Source of the DNA: Paragonimus skrjabini miyazakii
Taxonomy: Eukaryota > Platyhelminthes > Trematoda > Plagiorchiida > Troglotrematidae
Direction: 5' to 3'
NCBI GenBank assembly: GCA_014338405.1
Contig: JTDE01000957.1
Coordinates: 15,642-79,641 of the forward strand
DNA: 64,000 nucleotides
Shown here: in pieces, positions 1 through 10,242 of the stretch
How the letters are laid out: each line of letters begins with the position of its first letter
Position numbering within the stretch: the stretch's first letter is position 1
Notes under the pieces: model-generated
What the model was told of the DNA's origin: nothing
Database searches by the model: none
Seen by the model: only the letters and a program-made list of their open reading frames with translations
Made by a program: the position numbers and the translations under genes

Positions 1-5
1 CCGAT

Positions 6-25
6 CCGACTCTGGCCAGAGTCGG
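6..25. repeat. Perfect 20-bp palindrome CCGACTCTGGCCAGAGTCGG
   Basis: The sequence equals its own reverse complement over 20 bp. Imperfect copies of the same module recur at about 61-75 and 93-116 (CCGACTCC..GCCAGAGTCGG). It lies inside the GC-rich gypsy pol tail. Confidence 0.8.
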
Positions 26-39
26 ACCGGCTCTGGATT

Positions 40-420
40 TTGTTGCACGCCCACTCGGATCCGACTCCTTGCCAACTCGTGCCAGAGGCGGACCGACTCC
101 GGGCCAGAGTCGGCGTGTTTACTGGGTTAGTTCCGTTCCTTCGAAATTGGTCAACCGGTACTGGCCAGAGACTACCGGGGGAAAAAGGGTTGCATGGACA
201 CGGGAGAATTCGAGGACGTCGAGGCACAGTACTCTATGAAGTCCAAGTTGGCCCATACAATTGGACACGATGTGCTAACCGGATCAGACCATTTGCAGGA
301 CAAACGACCCATTCAGACACTCGAGGTCTGCAGCTTGAAGAGCTACTGGACAATGTCAAAGGTCAAGAAACACGCCAGAGACGCGGAACGTTGAGGTTCA
401 AGAAAAGTCACCAAACGTAG
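40..420 (+). CDS. Ty3/gypsy pol: C-terminal end of integrase (partial)
   Basis: An open frame of about 126 codons runs in from the left and stops at 418-420. At about 235-291 it reads YEVQVGPYNWTRCANRIRP, which matches the conserved tail of gypsy integrases (the GPY/F-type region, typically followed by an H/A-N-Q/R-I/L-R-P motif). Integrase joins the reverse-transcribed element to host DNA. The catalytic core would lie to the left of the window. The first 40 codons are of low complexity and may not align with the family. There is no ATG near the left edge, as expected for a polyprotein fragment. The frame is open to its stop, so this part of the copy may be fairly young. Confidence 0.6.
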   Translation: MLHAHSDPTPCQLVPEADRLRARVGVFTGLVPFLRNWSTGTGQRLPGEKGLHGHGRIRGRRGTVLYEVQVGPYNWTRCANRIRPFAGQTTHSDTRGLQLEELLDNVKGQETRQRRGTLRFKKSHQT

Positions 421-497
421 CAAACACCTCGACGATTAAACCGCACAAGGACCGCTGTGATACCAATCCAGGTGAATCCTCACTCACGTACAAGCTC

Positions 498-507
498 AAA
501 GGGGAGG
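498..507 (+). promoter_or_regulatory. Polypurine tract of the gypsy element
   Basis: AAAGGGGAGG lies immediately before the TGT that opens the LTR. This is the canonical position of the primer for plus-strand DNA synthesis. Confidence 0.7.
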
Positions 508-925
508 TGTTAGGAGACGCATCTCCTAACAAGACAGCCAGGACGCGCCACGTCGCATAGATCGACCGGCCCAGCTCGGATGGTATGGTCTTGGGTGGTG
601 GTATGGTCCCACTCAGTCAATCAGATTGCAGGTGTGCGGTCGAACACCTGTGTGCTATCTGGACAGTGTTTGTTCTCGCGTTGACTTTGCCCTCCCCCTG
701 TAATATGGTTTGTTCTGACGCGTTGACTGCCACATATGACTGTCTCATTTGATTCGCTTTGTGTCTGTCGGCCATATATGGCAATCGTTTTGTTCTATAT
801 AGCTAGAGATTCTGTGGTCTAAGTTTCGTCTCGTCTCGTGTCGTCTCGGTCGTCCAATAAACAGTGCAGCCGCGTCTCTTCTGATTTTCTCGGTTTTGGG
901 TCAAGCGAGTGAACGCATAACCAAG
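508..925 (+). repeat. 3' LTR of the gypsy element (right end approximate)
   Basis: The LTR starts TGTTAGGAGA at 508; positions 508-531 form a perfect 24-bp palindrome with its centre at about 519-520. A U3-like part contains a direct repeat of GTTTGTTCT..CGCGTTGACT at about 667-685 and 708-729. A TATA box lies at 796-803 and AATAAA at 856-861, followed by a U5-like tail. No TCTCCTAACA end is found downstream, so the boundary is only estimated. Confidence 0.6.
772..861 (+). promoter_or_regulatory. LTR promoter and polyadenylation signals
   Basis: CCATATATGG at 772-781 matches the CArG-box consensus CC(A/T)6GG. TATATAGC at 796-803 is a good TATA box, a TCGTC-rich stretch at about 825-853 follows, and AATAAA is at 856-861. 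The arrangement is that of an LTR U3/R region. Use of the CArG box by a host factor is inference. Confidence 0.5.
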
Positions 926-1339
926 GTGAGGATTCCGTCAATTGTGATGGTCCCAGAAATACAGAAATGACGTAACTAACTCAGCTCCACCCCAGAGCTA
1001 GCTTCGACGCTGTCATAATAACAACGGAACTAATCAAAGCAGGTAATTTATCTCTCGAGCACAATTGTTCAGCTTTTTGTCAACAATGTAATAAACACAA
1101 CAATAATGGGAAATAGTTTCAGTGACAATCACCACACAGTAGTTTCTGAGCTCCCTTAGGTTGGGGAATTTCGGAGGTCCCTTCACCCCTCAATCGAATA
1201 ATGGTTTTGGAACACTTGGAGCTTTTACGAAACCGTTTGATACGTGGTGAAAAATTACGTATGAAGAAAGTCTTCTCATATTAGCAAAGTGTGCACTGAA
1301 CAAACACGTGAAGCTTGAGCCTGATCAGCCTGTTAAAGG
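926..1339. other. Junction between gypsy LTR and BEL/Pao fragment; no gene recognised
   Basis: The sequence between the LTR and the recognisable BEL/Pao reverse transcriptase may be upstream BEL/Pao pol, too decayed to align by eye. An open stretch at about 1240-1340 is compatible with that, but I could not place a motif in it. Confidence 0.4.
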
Positions 1340-1797
1340 TATGGTAGATACTGTACTACTCTGTGTTTTTTCCTAAGAAACCAGATAAGCTTTCCGTGGT
1401 GTTCGAATGCATAACGAGGTGTCTTGATGTATCACTAAACGGTCAGTTACTGCAAGAACCGGACCTTACTCCTCGACTTTTAAATGTGATTTTGAGATTC
1501 AGATTCCACCCGGTTGATGTTATTGCACATAGTGAGGGTGTTTTCTTACGAATTCATGTACCCGCAGTGGAATATGACGCCTCAAGGTTATCACAGGGGT
1601 GAACCCACTAAATGGCAGATCACGATATATGCACTAGTAGTTACCTCAGAACTTTATTGGGCAAAATTAGACTATAGGCGAACAGCAGAACATTCAAGCG
1701 TATGGATGATAAGAACGTGTGTCGAACAGTTCATACACAGCCCTGCACTCCTTGCCAGATGGACCTTTGGTGGTTCACTTTCTTCACGGGTTGAGGT
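1340..1797 (+). pseudogene. BEL/Pao retrotransposon pol, reverse transcriptase fragment (5' part)
   Basis: Between about 1363 and 1602 the translation contains the BEL/Pao reverse-transcriptase run VVFECITRCLDVSLNGQLLQ followed by PDL..LL.V.LRFR, matching the family pattern (VVFD..A...G.SLND.LL.GPDL....L..V..RFR). A one-base frame change near 1590-1605 is needed to continue into the next block, about 1600-1690, where ITIYALVVTS and YRRTAEHSS match the family's V.LFG..SSP..A...LR.TA block. The sequence then stops aligning at AGGT (1794-1797), the insertion site of another LTR element. Pol resumes at 5590. The copy is dead: it has a frameshift, is split, and the Y-x-D-D region that should follow is not recognisable. 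Confidence 0.65.
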
Positions 1798-2342
1798 TGT
1801 GGTGAACAAGTGTGTATGGGCTAAACCCTCGTCCACTAACAATTTAATACACCTTTCCTAAAAAGCAATCGAAACGTAGTCCCAACAAGCATCAAACTAG
1901 GAAAGGCAGTGAGGTTTGGAAACAAACCGTATAGTTCCAGCGATATTTAGAAATATGATAAATAGTTAGCTCTAGCCTAATCTGGGACCAATGGCAGCAA
2001 CCAAGAGGGGGGAGAAAAAAGCGCGAGACGGGCCACAGCCCACTCGGCGGCACTCAAAAGCGCGCCAGGCGAAAAGTGCGTAAAACCTTCGAGTGCATTA
2101 AACAACGCTCGAAAGGGTTCAGGTTAAACGACCTTGAAGAATGTAGTAAAAGATGAGTCGTTAGGAAAAGAGCAAGCATCCGCTGCGTGCAATTAGTTGA
2201 ACGACTGGAGAAAGTGGCACTGAGTTCGTATCAGGCCTCCTATTGCAGGCGTACTTAGGATCATGCATACAGAACAAACAAGCTGGAAAATACGGTTGCA
2301 GCCGGGATCCTTCGAGAAGCCACACGATCGCTGGTCACCACA
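1798..2342 (-). repeat. LTR copy 1 (3' LTR in the element's orientation)
   Basis: This 545-bp copy begins TGTGGTG and ends CACCACA on the plus strand. It aligns with 5046-5589 along its length, best in the central part around AGTTAGCTCTAGCCTAATCT. Scattered differences show that the insertion is not recent. Confidence 0.85.
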
Positions 2343-4792
2343 CAAGCCTCCCCTAGAAGGGTGACGGTAGACAACCTTCGATCACGTAACTGGAGGTATC
2401 GACGTACGGGCCACCCCCTTGTAATTTCGTTCATGGCACTGCCGATGCCATGAGTACATACACAAAAGACCCAAGACCACAAGGTCCCCCTCTTTGTGCT
2501 ACTGCGCCAGTCTAGAGTGAAACTAACCCAACGTGGAAATGGTGCGAACTGCCGTACGGACTGGTGAATGTGGCTGTGTGAATGAGGAAGTTGCGTACTC
2601 CCGAGGTCGTTGAGTCATTACGTGTATGACTATCGACGATGGCCTGTGTTTGTATGAGTGATGACCGTGGTGTGGTGAGCCTCACGTGAGAAGGAGACAG
2701 TCGCGAGCCATACCGGTGATGATGCGTGCTGAGGCCTAATGAATGCGTGTATGTAGGGCGCAGAGCGGGGGGCGGGTGGGATTTTCCCTGGTCGATTCGC
2801 TAGCTGGTTTGCTCCCCAACGACGCGGTCGAAGTGTGTCAGTTGGGTGCTGATAGAGGCTTGACATAGGTAGAATCATTGTACCTCCTTCTAAGCCGCTA
2901 GGCTTCTACAATGCGAAACCCTTGAAAGGTGCAAAGTGCAAGATGTACAAATGCAATCAGGATAAAAAACGTCTGTCGTAGGCTAGAAGATGGGAGCTGG
3001 AGATGACTTCCGTTGGACGGTCTTCGGACGGGTTCTTCGGAGATTCAGCAAACACGTTCAAGCATTCCAAAATGTCTGAAATGTAGACAAACATACGGGG
3101 AGTGAGCAGTCTGAGAGAAATATGTAACTCACCCAGGATAGAAGTTGAACGTATGCCACATACTGAACAGTTTGTTTGTTTTCAAAAGGTTTTGCGATTT
3201 TTTTGAACGTTTTCAAAAGAACGATGTTTTATACCATAGTGACGTAGATCAAGTTCCAGTGGATATACAGTAAAACTGTTGGAACTCAACATGAAACTCT
3301 AAAAGCTGCTTAGTGCGATAAACCCTATGCGATGAACGCGCATAGGTTAAAAATCGACAAATGGATCAATGACAACGCATAGGAATAGTATGCGATGTCT
3401 AAACCAGCGAGTATCCTCAGAAACGTCATGCGAATGGACGCCAGTTGGATTGATATGAAGCAGATGGTGTAGGTTTGATGCCGGTAGGGTTATCCGTACA
3501 ATCGTTTAGTGGGAAATGCTGCTGGCATGGAGACATCCATGGTTTGCACAAACAAGATGAATGATTCCTTGCAAACATGCGCAAACAATCTCGTATGACC
3601 TAACAAAGCGTTTGATATGATGCTGCAAGTCGAATGAGCGGTGGAGATCGAAGATGATTGTGCGCCAATGAGCAATCAGGAATGACCGTGCAGCGAGGAC
3701 AGTGATGCTAGTCGTGTTCTCTTGCATTACCAGCGTTAGGTAGTGCTTACGACGTCGCAGAGTCCGATGCCGGCTGAGATGTGCCGTGGCAGAAAACTGC
3801 ACTCGTATGGATGAGCGACAGAGACTGTCTCTGGGTCGGTCCTGAATGTTGGGGATGTCATAGCGGAAATGAGATGAATTGTCCATGCCAGAAACCTTAT
3901 GTTATTGTTGAGATATCTGATCTCACGCGGGAATAACCTATCTAAGAGTGATGCTGTGGCAAGCGTTAGTGGTTTGAGCCGACAGGACGTTTAATCCGTG
4001 GTGTGTACCGTGCTGCTTACAACTGTAAGAGCTACACCTTTTGAAAGATGTCCGAGATGACTAACATAACCGAAGCTGCCAGATTTGTTGACCCATGAAT
4101 AATGAAATACGCCAGATGCTGTCAGTGAGTCGATCGCAGTGTGACAACAAAATTCGGGGTCATGACAGGTCAGTGGAGCGGCGTTGGCTACTGAGTCCCG
4201 TGCAGGAATAGGTTGGGATGGCAGACGTTGTAATGTAAATGTGCGAGGAGACCAACATGAATCGGGACGATTAAATTTTCTGCAGATGTGTTAAATAGCC
4301 GTAAGACTGGACAGTGATGGCGGCGTGCACAAGAAACGATCTCGAATGGGATGGGCTTTGTAGCTATGCGACGATGCAGGCGGCGAGTGAAACGGATGCA
4401 AGTGAAAACTACCTAAAACCTACGAAAGCGTTTGGGCGTGAAAGTTTGTCTGTCTGCTGGCGCCAGAATTGTACCTAGTCAGATGCGCAGGTTGAACAGG
4501 TGTTCATTGTTTGACGCATGATTGACAAATGAGGTAACGGGATGAGTGAGGATAACAAGTCGATGGAATAATATAGCCAGGTTTGAAACTGAATATTGCA
4601 GTACTATCAGTAACTCTGTTTATAACCTGCTGCCAAGTAAAAACTTACAAAACGACAGAAACGTGCGAAACGTAAACATTGATGAACCTAAGAATAATGA
4701 CAATAAACGACGTGCATAATCAAATCGGTAACGTCACTAGAGACGAATTAACACACGTCGTATAAAATGAGGGATCAAATAAAAAGGAACAA
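2343..4792 (-). other. Internal region of the non-autonomous LTR element, no recognised coding
   Basis: This is about 2.45 kb in which the plus strand is visibly richer in G than C over long stretches (for example 3900-4500). The longest open frames (such as minus strand 3506-3886) lack any motif I know. No gag zinc knuckle, protease DTG/DSG or RT motif is seen in any frame. Confidence 0.5.
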
Positions 4793-5051
4793 ACTCATCA
4801 ATTTGTGTTGAGGGTGGAGGCAAAAATACGCGCTGGAAAAAAGCGTTGGGAAGGGGTTCACCAATGTGTAATGGTGAAGCAGGAGTGAAAAGTTCAGAAA
4901 AAACATGCTCATTGATAAGGTTCACCAGTTTGTGATGGCGACTGAAGGAAAAGCGCTGGAAAATCACTATTCGGGTTCACCAAGTTGTAACGAACCGAAA
5001 CGAAAGTGCTGAAAGAAAAATGATTAGTATTCGGGCTCATCAATTTGTAGT
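4793..5051 (-). repeat. Five tandem 55-64-bp units, each with a primer-binding-site-like core
   Basis: Units begin near 4793, 4856, 4920, 4975 and 5035. Each contains a variant of GGTTCACCAATTTGTAATGG; on the minus strand this reads TTGGTGAACC, resembling the TGGTGA-type primer-binding sites of gypsy-like elements. A second shared block (AAAAGCGCTGGAAAA-like) follows in most units. The last unit runs into the LTR start at 5046. Confidence 0.7.
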
Positions 5052-5589
5052 GGACAAGTGGATATGCGCAAGACCCTCGTCCACTAACAACTTAGAACGC
5101 CTTTCCTGGAGGGCAATCAAAACCTAGTCCCAACAGGCAACAAACTAAAGAACACAGTGGGGTGTGGAAACAAACCGTATATTTCCAACAATGTTTCGAA
5201 ATATGATAAATAGTTAGCTCTAGCCTAATCTGGGACCAACGGCAGCAGCCAAGAGGAGGAAGAAAAAAGCGCGAGACAGGCCACAGCCTACTCGGCGGCA
5301 CTCAAAAGCGCGCCAGGCGAAAAGTGCGTAAAACCCTCGAGTGCATTAAACAACGCTCGAAAGGGTTCAGGTTAAACGACCTTGAAGAATGGAATAGTAG
5401 ATGAGTCGTTAGGAAAAGAGCAAGCATTCGCTGCGTGCATTCGTTACACGACTGATGAAAGTGGCACTGAGTTCATATCAGGCCCCCTATTTCAGGCGTA
5501 CGCAGAATCATGCGTACAGAACAGACAAGCGGGAAAACACGGTTGCAGCCGGGATACTTAGAGAAACCACACGATCGCTAGTCACTACA
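5046..5589 (-). repeat. LTR copy 2 (5' LTR in the element's orientation)
   Basis: This 544-bp copy begins TGTAGTG and ends CACTACA on the plus strand, immediately followed by the AGGT target duplication and by resumed BEL/Pao coding. It is the direct-repeat partner of 1798-2342. Confidence 0.85.
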
Positions 5590-6115
5590 AGGTCTTTACT
5601 ATCTAGATGAAAATTCAGCTGTCCGATGGGCCTAAAGTCCTTGAAAGTGTTGCTTGTTCTATACATTGTGCCAGTGTGAAAGAAATAAGTGACGACACTT
5701 CACCTTCCGATCATGCATTGGGTATCACGTGGGACATCTTGGCAGACCTACTTATTTTTAGCTTTCGACCGCCTGAGAAGGTGGTCAAAAGATGAGATAT
5801 CCCTTTTTTCTCTCATCAACTTTCATGGGTTTGTTATCCCATGGTTAATACGGGGAAAGATAATGTAAGAGGCGCGTCATAAGAGGCTGTTGTGTAATAA
5901 CTAACTCTGTACGGAAGAACATTCATCGTAGCACAACTGTTCAAAACCTATATAGGAACGTGATAAAATATGGCTCCCCGGATACATAGGACTGATGTAA
6001 TTTACCAAAATTCGATCTTGGTTGTTAAGAGTTATTGATGCGTCATGTGCTGTTCTCCCGAACAAAGCACGAACCATCCAGGACGATCCTGAACCTCCGT
6101 CTTTTATATAGACTC
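5590..6115 (+). pseudogene. BEL/Pao pol fragment continued (3' of the insertion)
   Basis: Right after the target duplication the translation reads SDGPKVLESV (about 5621-5650), then DHALGITWDILADLLIFSF (about 5713-5769). These match the BEL/Pao blocks SN..KVLESI and LERALGI.WD...D.F.F that follow the RT catalytic region. A further match to the SS.FDPLGFV.P block is broken by frame changes at about 5810-5850, and a remnant resembling the later DAS (RNase H-like) block occurs near 6030-6060 in another frame. Several stops and at least two frame changes make it a pseudogene. The C-terminal integrase is not recognised. Confidence 0.6.
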
Positions 6116-6987
6116 GTTGATTTTGTGGCCTGGTGAATTAGTTTTAACGATTTATGCGGATACCATGCAACTGCAGACCGACCTTCTCTGCAGAGTTCGT
6201 CGCACATTGTGCCTTACGGACGCTGAGTGCATTGACTGCAGAGAGCTTATGAAGCTAATCTCCAAAACATTCCTAGTTGTCCATTTGCCTTACAACAGGT
6301 CACTTATGTCACGCACTTGAAGGTCGACAATCTACAATCTACGCCGACCATACATCATCGGGGTATTCCTAAAACCCCTCATCTGACAGCTATTCTTACA
6401 AGGAAATCAGGTGTTCTCAAACTTATTTCGGGTGCGACGTCCCACGTATACCGGTAAGCTATTCTACACTTAGTCCTCTGGACTTGGCCACCATACCTAC
6501 GCGCCTAAGCAACTCAATTGTTGAAATCTGACACGCGTTCAAATAACTTGTTTCAATTACCATTTTTTACAACCGAATTTGATGTAGCGACTGGTCGCCG
6601 TTTTTGGTTGGTTGGCGTCGATCGACCTCAGTTCGGTCTTTGGTAGTTTGTGCGTGGGATCTGATTAGCTGAAGCTTCTCTAATCAGCAAGCCCCACCAG
6701 TTCCCTCATTACATAGGGTACCTGTTTTTTTGTGTAATCATTGTTTCCTAAGAGTTGTAACATTATGTTCACCAGATCTTCTTTGGTACATGAAGACACA
6801 AAGGGCATATGTGATCTGAAGTGTTTTGGCTTCACATCGCGACAGATGAATAGCGAATTGTAAGGGAAGTGTGATTTTCATTAGGTTTGAGGCGTGTAAC
6901 TTAGCACTGGAAGCAAGATATTTATAGAGGTGCTAAATTGAGTCTTAAACAGTGGAAAACAACCAAAATTATCATATCTATTTCTCA
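6116..6987. other. No gene recognised
   Basis: This may hold further decayed BEL/Pao sequence on the left. I see no conserved block, RNA gene or repeat of note. Confidence 0.4.
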
Positions 6988-7127
6988 AAGAGATCCATTT
7001 GCGAAAAATCTGGACTTTGGCTGGATTCGAACCAGCGACAGAAACACCATGCCCAAACGCGGCAGGCACTCTACCAACTGAGCTACGAATCCAGCCGAAG
7101 TCCAGATTTTTCGCAAATGGATCTCTT
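6988..7127. repeat. 140-bp palindromic unit with 42-bp arms around a tRNA-like core
   Basis: Positions 6988-7029 and 7086-7127 are reverse complements with a single mismatch (T in the left arm, C expected from the right, near 7018). The 56-bp centre holds most of a tRNA-like sequence on the minus strand. Paired arms this well preserved in an otherwise decayed region suggest a recent origin or a mobile hairpin. Confidence 0.85.
7023..7093 (-). pseudogene. tRNA-like sequence with canonical A and B boxes
   Basis: On the minus strand TAGCTCAGTTGG matches the pol III A box and GGTTCGAATCC matches the B box exactly. The T arm GCTGG/TTCGAAT/CCAGC is perfect. The acceptor is abnormal, because the 7 nt before the D arm (GGATTCG) pair with part of the T-arm region. 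The anticodon region can form TGCC/GGCA, but its loop lacks the universal U at position 33. It is therefore a tRNA-derived element or pseudogene rather than a normal tRNA. Confidence 0.6.
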
Positions 7128-10100
7128 CTAAATTATCAAATCTGCCAAACTACTTATCAGTAAATCAATATCTATTTCTATTTACTTGACAAAAAGATCT
7201 AAGTATCAAACGGCAAAATGTGTATGACAGTTATGTCTCACCGGAAACTATTTTGATCTGATACCTTATCAGTTACTACTCAGTCTAGATTTACCGGCAT
7301 CGTGCATCATTTGAAACAAACGACTGTACCAGTAATGACATCAATCAACCTGTGCACCTAACAACTTGTGCTTTTTCCCCTCTCCCTTCCAGATTTTGCG
7401 GCGGTCACGTACCCTGACCAAACGCAGGAAGCAACAGTAGAAAAGAAAAATGATTGATTGTAAGACGCTTGTTTCGCCGACCTGTACACATCTCTTTTAT
7501 TGTCATGTTGTCGTACTTCTGTTTTTACATTTGTTGCTGAAAAGATGCTTCTTACGAATTTGTGTGCTCAATTGGGTGATTGTGAATACGGCTTCCAACC
7601 CGCCAGTTCTGTGACTGACTTTCGTACTATCCGTTTCAGCATGTGGATATTCCGTTCCTTGCACAGTGAATTACTATTGCTCACGTGAGTCTCCCATCTA
7701 TAGGATAATACACGACGTTTCAAACAGGATTTCGGTGGATAAAGGTAAAATCAACCCACAAACACTACGACATTCTGCTGTTCGCAAATGGCACTCGTGA
7801 TATTTTCTCAACAGAGATGGAAACATTATAGCACTGTGCTGTGTAACGAGAAGACTTAACATATATATCCCGTCACATCCTGATTCACTGTCACACCTCC
7901 TTAAAACAATGGGAATAAATCCATTACAGGCATCCTCATAGCCAGTTTTCTTTATTCGGTATATATGATGGATACATTCGAAGTAATCGTCTATAACATG
8001 TTTTCGTTATAATCACTCTCGTTATAAGTGGGTTCGATCGAACAGCTGGTATTTGAATCTGGCTTAGGTTGTGACCGACAGCAACCATCAAGGACAGAGA
8101 ATGACAGATCTAATGGAGAAGCTACTTGCCTGGTAACAACTGTATCACTGTTAATCAAAAACGTATGTGTGTGAGAAACTAGCAAGATTTAACACAACAG
8201 TTGGGATGCTGCAAGCAATAATGTGATAAAAATAATCAATGAAAAACGCCACCAGGTTCAAACCATCTGACCAATGGGCTGGATCACAAAAGCACCAAAT
8301 CATTAACAAACTGTGAATGGTATTCAATTTGTAACGATTACTATCCTCTCCCACTCATTATCAATATAGACATTTTTGTCTGTAACTGTAAAAGAGGAAT
8401 ACTGAGGAAGTTTGCCTGCTATTTAAACTCCCTGAAATTTCACCTGTGTGGTATGTTGCGTCATGGATACAGATTGGGCGTCATTTGTAATTGATTTAAA
8501 CGTCCCTATTTAGGTAAAGTGGCAGCCGGCTCATTTCAGAAAGAACTGTTAGTGCTCAGTTTCGCTTTTACTATGATCAATCGATAATGCACTAAGTGAT
8601 GAAAACAGGTTCCTTTGTTTATGAGAAGAAAGTGTTGACCACAGCTCATATAGATAAGTACTAGGTGTGACAGATCTATAATATTATGTATAAGGCCTCA
8701 GTCGTTTGATAAGCACTCACATTATCCGATTTTACTAAGAACAGAAGGTGATTGTTCTATAAATTCAAATCATTAACCTCAATATCACGATTTTCAACCA
8801 AGTTGTAGTCACCGACTTCCTTGGACAACGTTTTGTTCGCTGTTGCATTATCATAACTAAGGGTTTCATACAATAAATGTCCGATGCAGCTGCGTAACAA
8901 CAGCTTCACAGACTGGCCATTGTTTTTCCTAAATTCAATCTTGAAACACTAGCCTAAATATGACGAAATTTGAATGAATTACCCACACTTCATGTAGCCT
9001 CCACAATTTGTTTTAGCATCAACGTTTGATGTGCTTTACTTGGCAGACGATTCGCATGCATTCACTCTGTTTGATGATTTTCATGCAGTTTGGGGATATA
9101 TTTGCTGTAAAGCGTTTATTCAGGTAGTTCCTACTAAACCACTGATTAACAAACGTACGACGAACATAGAAAATAAGTACATAATTGAACCAGGTTATTT
9201 GCGTCTGCTGCCTTAAACTCATATATCCATATGGCTATTCTAAAAAGACCTTGATTGTGCTTCGTCTCAAAAGCTTCATTCTGGATTCACGATCATTCGC
9301 AGAAAACTGCTACACATGTATGAAAATATGGTAGATAAAGCAACTGTTTGTGACGAGTTTGCACTGGACGGATCTCATGACGTGATAGCCACGACGATTT
9401 CTCTGAATATGGCGACAAATCTAAATAGGCTACTAAAACAGGTCGACATGACAACGAACTTACTCCTAGTAATGGCACCCAGACGTAGCACTGTGCTTTA
9501 GGTAATGAGCAGTCGAATGGGAATATCGGTTACATGCACGTTTTCCTAGGACAAATGAGCTACAAGCGGAACTAAATCGACCAACAGAAAGGCCGAAACA
9601 CTCGAACCAACAAGGATAATTTATCTCACTATCTCTTAACTTTAAAGCAAGCTAAAGCAATCGAGATTATTCAGCACTACCGGGCCTATAGGCTTACTTT
9701 TACTTGAGTGAACGACCATTTTGGGTAACTCTCAAACATTCGAGAAAACAGTACGAAGTCATAAATCGCAGAATGACAAAAATACGTTAAACCATATCAG
9801 CTTCATCTTTTTATCAGTAGACTGAAACGTATAAGTGTAACGCGAAAGGCAGTCAGGTGAAAAGATGCAGTTAGAATGACAAATAAACCGATGAAATAGT
9901 TCAACTCCTTCGTCACGGAATGTTAGGGCACATTCCAAATGTTTAGTCAATTTTATAAGACCATGCAACGGCTTAGCTAACGGCAAACAACGCAACCCAG
10001 CTTCATTGGCTATTAAGCATATCCGGATGACTGGCCATCATATGGACCTGACCAATTCGTTCACCTTGTCCTCACGTTTCCTAACTCGTAAAATTCTTAG

Positions 10101-10242
10101 CCGTTAGTAACCTAATAATAATCAGACGTTGATAACTAGCTTTGTGTACGCAAACAGTTGATTTAGAATGACCTCTCATTTGTCGGTAAAAGTTCAACTC
10201 AAACTAATCGCTCGACATTTGCACCATATTTGTATATTTTAG
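7128..10242. other. No gene recognised
   Basis: AT-rich sequence with only short open frames on both strands (the longest near 9760-9995, minus). No conserved motif, tandem array or RNA gene was seen. Confidence 0.4.

Larger units (their letters stand above)
1..925 (+). mobile_element. Ty3/gypsy LTR retrotransposon, 3' end (truncated by window edge)
   Basis: The order integrase C-terminus, polypurine tract, LTR is seen directly and is diagnostic of the 3' end of an LTR retrotransposon lying on the plus strand. The reading frame up to about 420 ends the pol polyprotein. AAAGGGGAGG at 498-507 abuts TGTTAGGAGA, the LTR start. The LTR carries a TATA box and AATAAA. The element is much more GC-rich than the rest of the window, which fits a separate origin. 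The 5' LTR, gag and most of pol lie outside the window. The right edge of the LTR is uncertain because no matching 5' LTR is available; 925 is an estimate. Confidence 0.75.
1798..5589 (-). mobile_element. Non-autonomous LTR retrotransposon nested in BEL/Pao pol
   Basis: Two near-identical direct repeats (1798-2342 and 5046-5589) bound 2.7 kb of internal DNA. Each LTR ends in a perfect 7-bp inverted repeat (TGTGGTG..CACCACA and TGTAGTG..CACTACA). The flanks AGGT (1794-1797) and AGGT (5590-5593) are a 4-bp target duplication. BEL/Pao pol is interrupted exactly here and resumes on the other side. Orientation is inferred from minus-strand signals: AGGGGAGGCTTG lies just before the LTR at 2342, as a polypurine tract should, and a primer-site-like TTGATGAGCCCGAATA follows the LTR at 5046. 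The interior has no reverse transcriptase, protease, gag knuckle or integrase that I can recognise, so it probably depends on a relative's proteins. Confidence 0.8.

Noticed and set aside
938..985. Primer-binding site after the gypsy LTR (TGGTCCCAGAAATAC)
   Set aside because: The polypurine tract and pol lie upstream, so this is a 3' LTR and a primer site would not be expected downstream; the match is probably chance.
3506..3886. 126-codon minus-strand frame inside the nested LTR element as gag
   Set aside because: It is on the element's sense strand but lacks any gag feature (no major homology-like region, no CCHC knuckle), and the surrounding frames are closed.
6881..7069. Short minus-strand protein overlapping the tRNA-like palindrome
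   Set aside because: It is read through a pol III-type sequence and its inverted arms; such frames are artefacts of tRNA-like repeats.
7023..7093. Functional tRNA gene
   Set aside because: The A and B boxes are perfect, but the acceptor and anticodon arms do not fold normally and U33 is missing.
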